Positions 61,701 to 64,000 of a stretch of DNA of 64,000 nt are shown one piece after another. Position 1 is the first letter of the stretch. Every line of letters begins with the position of its first letter. The DNA lies in assembly GCF_014898055.3 (NCBI RefSeq), contig NW_023603184.1, positions 150,230,149 through 150,294,148 on the forward strand, read 5' to 3'. The DNA comes from Talpa occidentalis. Lineage: Eukaryota; Chordata; Mammalia; Eulipotyphla; Talpidae. A program made the translations under genes and the position numbers. Below the pieces are notes generated by a model. The model did no database searches. It was not told where the DNA came from and saw only the letters and a program-made list of their open reading frames with translations.

Positions 61701-61771
61701 GACCGGGAAATGGACACTTCCGGTGTTGTTTGATCCATCAATAAGGAAAATAATGTCAGCGGAGTCTTGTG
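11616..61771 (-). CDS. COL6A3: Collagen alpha-3(VI) chain, spliced CDS, exons 4-44 (5'-partial)
   Basis: This entry is the whole spliced coding region; each exon is listed separately. The chain combines with alpha-1(VI) and alpha-2(VI) into the collagen VI heterotrimer, which forms disulfide-bonded dimers, tetramers and beaded microfibrils around cells. What is seen: 41 exons with GT/AG junctions, 8843 coding bases, no frame break, and domain order N9-N1, triple helix, C1, C2, C3, C4 (FnIII), C5 (Kunitz). This order is specific to COL6A3, and residues match the human chain closely as I remember it. About 2947 residues are encoded here; the signal peptide and N10 (roughly 236 residues in human) are missing because the window stops first, so total length should be close to the human 3177. 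Dominant or recessive defects of this gene cause Bethlem and Ullrich myopathies in humans. Paralogues COL6A5/A6 have many N-terminal vWA domains but lack the FnIII-Kunitz end, so the assignment is secure. Confidence 0.98.
11663..12327 (-). other. COL6A3: Intron 43 of COL6A3
   Basis: A 665-base intron between the Kunitz exon and the tail exon. It is GC-rich at its 3' end, and the acceptor lies in a C-rich tract. No repeat or other feature was recognised. Confidence 0.85.
12328..12492 (-). CDS. COL6A3: COL6A3 exon 43: Kunitz domain C5 (endotrophin core)
   Basis: A 165-base, phase 1-1 exon encoding a complete Kunitz/BPTI domain of about 55 residues. All six cysteines are in register: ICK, GTC, KSC, GGC, DEC and KVC. 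The core motifs [13 protein letters not shown] and CEKVC are present. The reactive-loop positions read GTC-K-K-F, so P1 is Lys and P1' is Lys; human has Arg-Asp-Phe as I remember it. In human this domain does not inhibit trypsin and is released as the signalling fragment endotrophin. Its acceptor is GTTACAG and its donor GTAAGT. Confidence 0.97.
17292..17573 (+). mobile_element. tRNA-derived SINE, copy 2
   Basis: Full-length copy in intron 42, antisense to COL6A3. It shares with copy 1 the segment CCTAGGAAGCTGTCC in the head, so the two may belong to one subfamily. Target-site duplications: AAGAAAAGCAAGTG (17278-17291) and AAGAAAAGCAGGTG (17574-17587), one mismatch in 14. Confidence 0.92.
18499..18612. 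repeat. GATG/GTGG-type imperfect simple repeat
   Basis: Degenerate tetranucleotide tract (GATAGATG, GGTGGGTGGGTGG, GACAGATGGATGACAGG) followed by CAGAGACAGGGACAG. Located in intron 42. Confidence 0.85.
19604..19702 (-). CDS. COL6A3: COL6A3 exon 42: Pro-rich linker before the Kunitz domain
   Basis: A 99-base, phase 1-1 exon encoding [21 protein letters not shown], then [12 protein letters not shown]. In human, the matching stretch is where proteolysis releases the C5 fragment endotrophin. The run of five prolines and the Ser/Ala-rich stretch suggest a flexible, protease-accessible chain. The donor is GTAAGC. It is separated from the Kunitz exon by the largest complete intron of the window (7111 bases). 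Confidence 0.95.
20661..20924 (-). CDS. COL6A3: COL6A3 exon 41: fibronectin type III domain C4
   Basis: A 264-base, phase 1-1 exon encoding one FnIII domain of 88 residues. It runs [82 protein letters not shown]. The conserved Trp of strand B (LRWERPEPP) and the Tyr of strand F (TYHVTVV) are present. NLS is a potential N-glycosylation site. Symmetric phase 1 fits a shuffled FnIII module. Donor GTGAGT; acceptor CCCCCAG. Confidence 0.97.
22093..22502 (-). CDS. COL6A3: COL6A3 exon 40: C3 Ala/Pro/Lys-rich segment
   Basis: A 410-base exon, phase 2 in and phase 1 out, of about 136 residues without a globular fold. It opens [19 protein letters not shown], then changes to a repetitive stretch with the five-residue unit KPVAA repeated (22317-22360) and variants KPEAT, RPVAA and ARPPVAA. 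It ends [14 protein letters not shown] is a potential N-glycosylation site, and many Ser/Thr-Pro pairs suggest an O-glycosylated, extended linker. The Thr-rich TTTKPV block I remember in human C3 is absent. The strand assignment is supported by both splice sites and frame. Confidence 0.93.
24327..24429 (-). CDS. COL6A3: COL6A3 exon 39: vWA domain C2, end
   Basis: A 103-base exon, phase 1 in and phase 2 out. It encodes [21 protein letters not shown] and then [13 protein letters not shown]. The acceptor AG is directly followed by GTGAGAATG. The donor choice is set by frame: GTAAGT after ...CACGT leaves GT to join the G of exon 40 as Val. Two GT sites lie two bases apart, but only the inner one keeps frame and matches the strong consensus. 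Confidence 0.94.
25500..25800. repeat. GATA microsatellite with flanking CA and degenerate GATA repeats
   Basis: A perfect or near-perfect GATA tract of about 12 units (25679-25728) is flanked by degenerate GATA/GACAGATA repeats and by an alternating purine-pyrimidine tract GTGCACGTGCGCACGCACAC near 25535. All of it is in intron 38, within 400 bases of the C2 exon donor. Likely polymorphic in length. Confidence 0.92.
25900..26598 (-). CDS. COL6A3: COL6A3 exon 38: vWA domain C2, main part
   Basis: A 699-base, phase 1-1 exon, the longest in the window. It begins [21 protein letters not shown], then [19 protein letters not shown]. The MIDAS position DSSES is a full D-x-S-x-S, unlike all other vWA domains here. 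Later landmarks are [49 protein letters not shown] and [10 protein letters not shown]. After the donor (GTGAGT) the frame stays open for about 520 bases through a GATA repeat; this tail is an artefact of the repeat, not coding. Confidence 0.97.
27823..27919 (-). CDS. COL6A3: COL6A3 exon 37: vWA domain C1, end
   Basis: A 97-base exon, phase 0 in and phase 1 out. It encodes [18 protein letters not shown], then [17 protein letters not shown] is a potential N-glycosylation site and the CHVC pair closes the domain. The donor is GTAAGG. The reading frame stays open into the intron in both directions, so the GT/AG sites and the human match define the exon. Confidence 0.95.
29152..29645 (-). CDS. COL6A3: COL6A3 exon 36: vWA domain C1, main part
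   Basis: A 494-base exon, phase 1 in and phase 0 out. It starts [21 protein letters not shown] and contains [55 protein letters not shown] and [19 protein letters not shown]. The MIDAS position is DTSEG. C1 and C2 start trimer assembly inside the cell. Substitutions relative to human cluster in helix alpha-1 ([13 protein letters not shown]). Donor GTCAGT. Confidence 0.97.
29737..29748 (-). CDS. COL6A3: COL6A3 exon 35: 12-base microexon
   Basis: A 12-base, phase 1-1 microexon, CTTGCTGCTACG on the minus strand. It lies between the acceptor CTCTCTGTAG and the donor GTAAGT. Joined to exon 34 (ending ...TGT C) and exon 36 (starting GG CCC CTG) it reads C-PCCY-GPLECP, the human residue order as I remember it. 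Without it, exon 34 joins exon 36 in frame but loses Pro-Cys-Cys-Tyr. The reading-frame sum and total exon number also require it. It is too short for automatic ORF detection. Confidence 0.9.
29840..29876 (-). CDS. COL6A3: COL6A3 exon 34: Cys-rich link after the helix
   Basis: A 37-base exon, phase 0 in and phase 1 out, encoding [12 protein letters not shown]. The cysteines probably take part in chain association at the C-terminal end of the helix (inference). The flanking introns are 83 and 91 bases. Confidence 0.94.
29960..29992 (-). CDS. COL6A3: COL6A3 exon 33: end of the triple helix
   Basis: A 33-base phase 0 exon encoding [11 protein letters not shown]. The Gly-X-Y repeat ends here, with a fifth RGD at its C-terminal end (NRGDSVD). 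Helix length from exon 15 is 338 residues by my count, in line with about 336 in human. Confidence 0.95.
31101..31163 (-). CDS. COL6A3: COL6A3 exon 32: triple helix
   Basis: A 63-base phase 0 exon encoding [20 protein letters not shown] and a final S. Donor GTAAGT. Confidence 0.95.
31880..31942 (-). CDS. COL6A3: COL6A3 exon 31: triple helix
   Basis: A 63-base phase 0 exon encoding [20 protein letters not shown] and a final R. Donor GTAAGT; acceptor TTGCCAG. Confidence 0.95.
32331..32366 (-). CDS. COL6A3: COL6A3 exon 30: triple helix
   Basis: A 36-base phase 0 exon encoding [12 protein letters not shown], four triplets. The 472-base intron between this exon and exon 29 holds a SINE. Confidence 0.95.
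32516..32791 (+). mobile_element. tRNA-derived SINE, copy 3
   Basis: Full-length copy in intron 29, antisense to the gene. Target-site duplications AAGACTACAAGTCC (32502-32515) and AAGAATACAAGGCC (32792-32805) match at 12 of 14 positions. The body has a short deletion in the CTCTGTCTCTGGTGAG region (CCCCACTGAACCTGGTGAA). Confidence 0.92.
32839..32889 (-). CDS. COL6A3: COL6A3 exon 29: triple helix with an interruption
   Basis: A 51-base phase 0 exon of 17 residues, [17 protein letters not shown]. The two-residue unit GV breaks the triplet pattern, giving a flexible point; human has the same break. The acceptor is GATCTAAG. Confidence 0.94.
33819..33881 (-). CDS. COL6A3: COL6A3 exon 28: triple helix
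   Basis: A 63-base phase 0 exon encoding [20 protein letters not shown] and a final S. Donor GTACGT; acceptor GCACAG. Confidence 0.95.
34750..34812 (-). CDS. COL6A3: COL6A3 exon 27: triple helix
   Basis: A 63-base phase 0 exon encoding [20 protein letters not shown] and a final K. Donor GTAGGT. Confidence 0.95.
35213..35275 (-). CDS. COL6A3: COL6A3 exon 26: triple helix
   Basis: A 63-base phase 0 exon. It encodes [20 protein letters not shown] and a final R. It is the most Pro-rich and probably most stable part of the helix. Confidence 0.95.
35735..35797 (-). CDS. COL6A3: COL6A3 exon 25: triple helix
   Basis: A 63-base phase 0 exon encoding [20 protein letters not shown] and a final Q. Seven uninterrupted triplets. 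Confidence 0.95.
36164..36199 (-). CDS. COL6A3: COL6A3 exon 24: triple helix
   Basis: A 36-base phase 0 exon encoding [12 protein letters not shown]. The 1174-base intron upstream in the gene has no recognisable element. Confidence 0.95.
37374..37427 (-). CDS. COL6A3: COL6A3 exon 23: triple helix
   Basis: A 54-base phase 0 exon encoding [18 protein letters not shown], six triplets. Donor GTGAGT; acceptor TGCCCAG. Confidence 0.95.
37649..37714 (-). CDS. COL6A3: COL6A3 exon 22: triple helix with an interruption
   Basis: A 66-base phase 0 exon of 22 residues, so it cannot be pure Gly-X-Y. It reads [20 protein letters not shown] and then PL; the break is at [10 protein letters not shown]. Human has an interruption at the same place. 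The donor GTACAG is weaker than its neighbours. Confidence 0.94.
38157..38219 (-). CDS. COL6A3: COL6A3 exon 21: triple helix with two RGD motifs
   Basis: A 63-base phase 0 exon, the commonest size in this block. It encodes [20 protein letters not shown] followed by P. RGDL and RGDP lie within it, and a third RGD spans its 5' junction. Confidence 0.95.
38579..38632 (-). CDS. COL6A3: COL6A3 exon 20: triple helix
   Basis: A 54-base phase 0 exon encoding [18 protein letters not shown]. Its final RR joins GDK of the next exon to make an RGD at the splice junction. Confidence 0.95.
38714..38758 (-). CDS. COL6A3: COL6A3 exon 19: triple helix
   Basis: A 45-base phase 0 exon encoding [15 protein letters not shown], five triplets. 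It sits between two short introns of 103 and 81 bases. Confidence 0.95.
38862..38888 (-). CDS. COL6A3: COL6A3 exon 18: triple helix
   Basis: A 27-base phase 0 exon encoding GSRGFPGEK, three triplets, identical to human as remembered. Donor GTACGT; acceptor CTCCCAG. Confidence 0.95.
39515..39586 (-). CDS. COL6A3: COL6A3 exon 17: triple helix with the tetramer cysteine
   Basis: A 72-base phase 0 exon of eight triplets. It reads [20 protein letters not shown] and then RGVK. The single Cys is residue 50 of the triple helix by my count from exon 15, the position known in the alpha-3 chain to stabilise collagen VI tetramers. NGT is a potential N-glycosylation site. Confidence 0.96.
40259..40312 (-). 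CDS. COL6A3: COL6A3 exon 16: triple helix
   Basis: A 54-base phase 0 exon encoding [18 protein letters not shown], six Gly-X-Y triplets without interruption. In-frame skipping of exon 16 is a recurrent dominant cause of human collagen VI myopathy; here the splice sites look intact (donor GTAAGT). Confidence 0.95.
40730..40822 (-). CDS. COL6A3: COL6A3 exon 15: Cys-rich lead-in and start of the triple helix
   Basis: A 93-base phase 0 exon. The first 16 residues ([16 protein letters not shown]) hold four cysteines that are expected to link chains at the N-terminal end of the helix. The Gly-X-Y repeat then starts with [15 protein letters not shown], including an RGD. Confidence 0.96.
40951..41096 (-). 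CDS. COL6A3: COL6A3 exon 14: vWA domain N1, last part
   Basis: A 146-base exon encoding [21 protein letters not shown], then [15 protein letters not shown] and [13 protein letters not shown]. It completes N1 and restores phase 0 for the collagen exons. The acceptor is preceded by a run of C and the donor is GTGAGC. The intron after it is only 128 bases. Confidence 0.96.
41883..41961 (-). CDS. COL6A3: COL6A3 exon 13: vWA domain N1, middle part
   Basis: A 79-base exon, phase 0 in and phase 1 out, encoding [20 protein letters not shown] and then EQLRQE-G. The DGADGD loop follows a hydrophobic strand, as expected for the centre of a vWA fold. The acceptor is TTTGCAG and the donor GTGGGT. The 30-base minisatellite at 41983-42140 begins 22 bases upstream of this exon, overlapping the polypyrimidine region. 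Confidence 0.96.
41983..42140. repeat. Intronic minisatellite, 30-base unit
   Basis: About five copies of a unit containing GTCCAGCACACGGAACCTCC followed by TGACCCCCA-type sequence. The array begins 22 bases from the 5' end of exon 13. Confidence 0.88.
43120..43457 (-). CDS. COL6A3: COL6A3 exon 12: vWA domain N1, first part
   Basis: A 338-base exon, phase 1 in and phase 0 out. It encodes [19 protein letters not shown], the MIDAS-position motif [27 protein letters not shown], and ends [12 protein letters not shown]1 is the only N domain split over several exons, as in human. The intron just upstream in the gene carries a short G-rich repeat at 43526-43612. Confidence 0.96.
43526..43612. repeat. 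Short G-rich tandem repeat (GGATCTGGA-like)
   Basis: Units such as GGTCTGGAGTG, GGATCTGGATGG and GGATCTGGAGCA repeat with a period of about 12-18 bases, in intron 11 near the exon 12 acceptor. Confidence 0.8.
44116..44715 (-). CDS. COL6A3: COL6A3 exon 11: vWA domain N2
   Basis: A 600-base, phase 1-1 exon and one of the best conserved. It starts [19 protein letters not shown] and contains [32 protein letters not shown] and [13 protein letters not shown]. It ends with a Cys ([13 protein letters not shown]) that can pair within or next to N1. The MIDAS position is DGSIN. The acceptor ends CTTTTAG and the donor is GTGAGG. The residue after the junction with exon 12 is Val, where I remember Ala in human. 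Confidence 0.97.
45735..45994 (+). mobile_element. tRNA-derived SINE, copy 4
   Basis: Diverged copy in intron 10, antisense to the gene. The head is degraded (CTTGTGACACAGGGTTACAT) while the body is well preserved. Target-site duplications AAATAAATGCCAATC (45720-45734) and AAATAAACGCCAATC (45995-46009) differ at one position. Confidence 0.92.
46068..46682 (-). CDS. COL6A3: COL6A3 exon 10: vWA domain N3
   Basis: A 615-base, phase 1-1 exon, the longest single-exon domain here. It begins [20 protein letters not shown], contains [17 protein letters not shown] and [14 protein letters not shown], and ends with a Pro/Ser-rich linker [16 protein letters not shown]. The first MIDAS residues are DSSDG. 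The donor is GTAGGA. N3 is among the domains reported as variably spliced in human. The intron on its 3' side (44716-46067) has a SINE with clear target-site duplications. Confidence 0.97.
46917..47160 (+). mobile_element. tRNA-derived SINE, copy 5
   Basis: Copy in intron 9, antisense to the gene, about 0.9 kb from copy 4 on the other side of exon 10. The head is diverged (GGCCTCCCCGGCGGCCGAGG) and the body typical. It ends in an A run. Target-site duplications are not convincing, so the ends are approximate. Confidence 0.88.
48022..48627 (-). CDS. COL6A3: COL6A3 exon 9: vWA domain N4
   Basis: A 606-base, phase 1-1 exon beginning [19 protein letters not shown]. It includes [34 protein letters not shown], the [12 protein letters not shown] turn, [12 protein letters not shown], and the ending [10 protein letters not shown]. 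The MIDAS position is DGSQG. The acceptor is TCCGTAG and the donor GTGAGA. There is no sign of damage; substitutions relative to human are conservative. Confidence 0.97.
50343..50951 (-). CDS. COL6A3: COL6A3 exon 8: vWA domain N5
   Basis: A 609-base, phase 1-1 exon. It starts [19 protein letters not shown], contains [43 protein letters not shown] and [13 protein letters not shown], and ends with the linker [11 protein letters not shown]. Two AG dinucleotides lie close together at the 5' end. The first (after a C-rich tract, exon start 50951) gives the frame and the human-like VSGEKD; using the second would drop the residues VS and break the frame. N5 is needed for microfibril assembly according to published work on the human chain. 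Confidence 0.97.
52179..52440 (+). mobile_element. tRNA-derived SINE, copy 6
   Basis: Copy in intron 7, antisense to the gene. Clear box B (GGTTCGATCCC). Target-site duplications AAAAATAATCACCCTG (52163-52178) and AAAAAAAATCACCCTG (52441-52456) differ at one position. Many CpGs remain in the head, and the body differs from other copies (CTTCTGACGGTCCCC). Confidence 0.92.
52632..53204 (-). CDS. COL6A3: COL6A3 exon 7: vWA domain N6
   Basis: A 573-base, phase 1-1 exon, the shortest of the single-exon N domains here. It begins [18 protein letters not shown] and contains [17 protein letters not shown], the basic stretch [26 protein letters not shown] and the ending [12 protein letters not shown]. 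The MIDAS position is DGSAN. The donor is GTATGG and the acceptor CCCCGCAG. The intron downstream in the gene (50952-52631) carries one of the SINE copies. Confidence 0.97.
54276..54875 (-). CDS. COL6A3: COL6A3 exon 6: vWA domain N7
   Basis: A 600-base, phase 1-1 exon starting [19 protein letters not shown]. The core strands [14 protein letters not shown] and [13 protein letters not shown], and the end [12 protein letters not shown], are nearly the human sequence. The MIDAS position is DGSLN. The acceptor is a pyrimidine-rich tract ending CTGCAG; the donor is GTAACC, a weaker donor than those of most neighbouring exons. N7 is one of the domains reported as alternatively spliced in human and mouse, which fits a symmetric exon with a modest donor (inference). 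Confidence 0.97.
56356..56940 (-). CDS. COL6A3: COL6A3 exon 5: vWA domain N8
   Basis: A 585-base, phase 1-1 exon. It reads [19 protein letters not shown] at the start, continues with [14 protein letters not shown] and LLVLITGG, and ends LRTLSGTTE. The MIDAS position is DGSAA, lacking the third serine. Frame junctions were checked on both sides: exon 4 supplies the first G of the Val codon, and exon 6 completes another Val codon after the final Glu. The open frame runs past the donor into the intron, but GTAGGT at the boundary and the match to the human junction fix the end. Confidence 0.97.
56941..61168 (-). other. COL6A3: Intron 4 of COL6A3
   Basis: A 4228-base intron between the N9 and N8 exons, the second longest complete intron here. 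It has no SINE. It holds the G-rich repetitive tract at 57620-57905. The rest is GC-rich unique sequence in which I see no exon-like segment with a vWA match. Confidence 0.8.
57620..57905. repeat. G-rich, GTGGGG-type repetitive tract in intron 4
   Basis: Dense runs of 4-7 G on the plus strand with a loose GGTGTGGGG theme and a repeated AACAGAGGTGTGGGG (57662 and 57720 areas). Many G-quadruplex-compatible spacings are present. The G strand is the template strand of COL6A3, so its RNA is C-rich. Confidence 0.85.
61169..61771 (-). CDS. COL6A3: COL6A3 exon 4: vWA domain N9
   Basis: This 603-base, phase 1-1 exon encodes one complete vWA domain of about 200 residues. It begins [14 protein letters not shown] and ends ...PPTIVTQ. 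Visible fold marks are the first beta strand with the MIDAS-position motif DGSNN, the strand [15 protein letters not shown], the GGELANIG loop and the strand [11 protein letters not shown]. The third MIDAS serine is replaced by Asn, so classical metal binding is doubtful. The acceptor follows TTTTAAAG and the donor is GTACGT. In human this domain is reported to be variably spliced, and the exon can be skipped without a frame change. It is the first coding exon in the window; the preceding N10 exon was not found up to 64000. Confidence 0.97.
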
Positions 61772-64000
61772 CTTTAAAAGAAAGAAATGCAAAAAAATGT
61801 GAAAGCGTTAGGACCAGTGACCACATGCATCGCTCAGTGTTCTGACATGTTTCTTTGCACACCAGTAAGAAACACGCAATCTGGACACACAGACAGACAC
61901 AGACCAAGGGCGTGAGTTTCTCCTCTGCATTCTGAATGGATAAGAGGCAACTTTGAGACAGCTGGGGCGCAACAGGGGACGTGAAGCACATTTTCTCCTG
62001 TGCCACCTTTGTCACTGGATTTTAGAGCACAGTTGCTTTTCTAAGGGGGACGTCTTGGGTACGTGTTCTAGAAATTTCTAAAGGCCCAGGAGGATTTCTA
62101 GTCTGGGGGATTTTCTCTTCTAATCCTGCAGTGATTATAAGAATTTTCTTTGTCCAAATCGACAGCTGCAGAGTGGAATCTCAGAACATGTGGGTGACTC
62201 ACCACCCCATGTGTTAAATACGTCATTCCTCCAGCAACTGCTGTTTCTTCTGAGTTTCTTAAAAAACTAAAATGGCTACATCCATGCAACTCTGGGGCCT
62301 GAGCGAACCACTCCAGCTGCTTTTGCAGGTTTGATTCTGAAATACTCTGATACGTTTTTGGTTCGATTTTCTTTCGTTTCTCTAGCTTCTTAGTTGGTTA
62401 GATGCAGTGCGGGGCTGGGGCTGGGCTTGTGGCCTCCTGGGCCTCGTCCTGCCATTGCCTCTGTATTCAGTCACACAATGCAGAGCCGTGTTAGGCGGAG
62501 TGACAGGAAGCCAGTCATGACATCATTATCCAACCTTGTTTTTATGACGCCCTAACATTGCCTCGCGGGCCGGAGCACTGAAAGCAGAGTTTGCTGGGCT
62601 TGTACAAATGGACCAGGAGATGCTGACCAAGACTCGCCCCTCCCCACCAGGACAGCGTGACTCTTCCATTTGTTTCTGAGAATAGGGCTTTCTGGAAGCA
62701 CTGAGCGAGGAATAACAGCCCAGGTACGCACAAACCTGGATGGAATATTCCAGAGAGTCAGCTAAAAAGCTTCTACTCTTCAGAAGAAAAGCAGAATCCA
62801 TATTCTCATAAATGGAACAAGTGTTTCTCTGGGACAGGAAGAGGCTCCCTGTGGGTGTAGATGATGTTCACCCTCTGGACTGCCGGAGGTGTGATCATAC
62901 ATACATATTTGTTCTGGTTTTTTCAATGGCAGACAATATTTTATACTTAAAATTAATTTTCCTTGGGCTAACAAAATTGCTTTTATTGTTGCTATGGAAG
63001 CAGATACAAATCTTATCTCATAAAATTTGGCTGTCCTGCAATTCTGTTCTCCCCAAGTGCTCTCGCTGTGACACGGAGCCGGGCTCACACGCCCTTTCTT
63101 CCCAACATCCCTGCACATAGAAGGACAGGGCCTTGGAGATACCGTATATGATCTAAGCTATGAACTTGGAAAGAGCTTAGGAAATATTTAAGGAGAATTT
63201 TTTTTTTGCTGCGGTATTTAAGTTCCTGTGTTTTCAATAACTGTCATGCAAAAGGGTAAAATAAGACTGGGATCCTGCTAAGAATTCCAAAGCATTTGCT
63301 GCTCTGTGGCCCAAGCATGAGACCCAAGAGGGCCGCTGGGAGGGTGCTGGGCCCGAGGGGTGACCCACGGTGGCCACCACCCCCCAGCACTCGACCAGAG
63401 GCTCGCAAATCACACCTGACCTCCTCGCACATGGAAGCCAGTGGCCCCGAGGGCCGGGGAAGGTGCGCCCCTACCTGGCACGCCAAGACGGTTAAAGGAA
63501 GGAAAGAAATGAAAGAAAAACGGTGCCTGAATCACAGGTGCCCCGCGCCTTCCTCAGTTACCACTGACTTGGGGGTTGTCATTTGCAATAACCTAAGTAA
63601 GGGGAGTGGACTCTGGGGGAAAGCCCTGGCCAGTTCCCTTCCGCAAGGCCCTCAGGCACAGGCCATAGAAAAAACGTTGGATAATCTGCCATCACCGAGG
63701 CACCAGAGCCCTCGCACCACGGGCGGACACGGGGCATGCTGTGTTACCGGAACAGCGCTCAGCGGGCACGAGCCACGGGCCCCGTGCACAGCAGGGCATT
63801 CCAAGGGGGCACATGGAGGACCCCGAATGTGTCAAATTAAAGAGGCGAAGCTGTCTGGGCACAGTCCTGCCCCTCCATGGCATGTTCCATGGAAACATAC
63901 AGAAGGACAGGCCAGGCCCCTCCCTGAGCCTGAGAGGGACGCGCCCTCGCAGGAGATGAATGTTAAAGATCGTTCTTTCTTCCTAGGCAAACGCAACAGT
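61772..64000 (-). other. COL6A3: Intron 3 of COL6A3 (partial, before exon 4)
   Basis: This is the sequence upstream of the N9 exon. I searched it for the N10 domain and the signal peptide and found neither, so the intron runs past the window edge. It is the AT-richest part of the window, notably 62340-62400 and 62780-63240. Nothing matches the window's SINE. Some stretches (62880-63020) look like unique, possibly conserved sequence, but no function can be assigned. Confidence 0.8.

Noticed and set aside
61772..64000. Possible location of the N10 and signal-peptide exons
   Set aside because: No vWA-like open frame and no signal peptide in frame with a usable donor was seen; these exons must lie beyond the window.

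Overview
The window is mammalian genomic DNA dominated by one multi-exon gene on the minus strand: COL6A3, the collagen alpha-3(VI) chain. I assembled 41 coding exons between 61771 and 11616. Every splice junction is GT/AG and the reading frame is open throughout: 8843 coding bases in the window, plus one base carried in from the missing upstream exon, give 2948 codons including the stop. Counting back from the last exon and using the 44-exon human gene as the model, these are exons 4 to 44. Promoter, exon 1, the signal-peptide exon and the N10 domain exon lie beyond position 64000.

From 5' to 3' in the gene (high to low coordinates): eight N-terminal von Willebrand A domains, N9 to N2, one per exon (61771-44116); N1 split over three exons (43457-40951); 19 small exons (40822-29960) that encode the 338-residue triple-helical region and its Cys-rich lead-in; a Cys-rich link that includes a 12-base microexon (29876-29737); C1 (29645-27823) and C2 (26598-24327) vWA domains; the Ala/Pro/Lys-rich C3 segment (22502-22093); the C4 fibronectin III domain (20924-20661); a Pro-rich linker (19702-19604); the C5 Kunitz domain (12492-12328); and a 15-residue tail with stop at 11616. 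The 3' UTR ends near 10940, after an AATAAA at 10958-10963. The product is the largest chain of the collagen VI heterotrimer. It is secreted into the extracellular matrix, where the heterotrimers assemble into beaded microfibrils, and its C-terminal C5 region can be released as endotrophin.

Positions 1-10939 are the intergenic flank downstream of COL6A3. I found no supported gene there, only minisatellites, one SINE, a C-rich tract, a CpG-rich block and an AT-richer stretch that could be regulatory. Introns hold five more copies of the same tRNA-derived SINE (about 250-280 bases, A-rich tail, mostly with visible target-site duplications), several minisatellites and a GATA microsatellite.

Species: a placental mammal. 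The SINE head resembles tRNA-Glu-derived cetartiodactyl elements, but the body is not the pig PRE-1, bovine Bov-tA, cetacean CHR, horse ERE or carnivore SINEC element as I remember them. By elimination a camelid is the best guess (about even odds). The window does not appear to contain a new molecular system. The most interesting points are lineage-specific changes in the C-terminal C2, C3, C5 and tail regions, the 12-base microexon between two 91-base introns, and the one-sided orientation of the SINEs.
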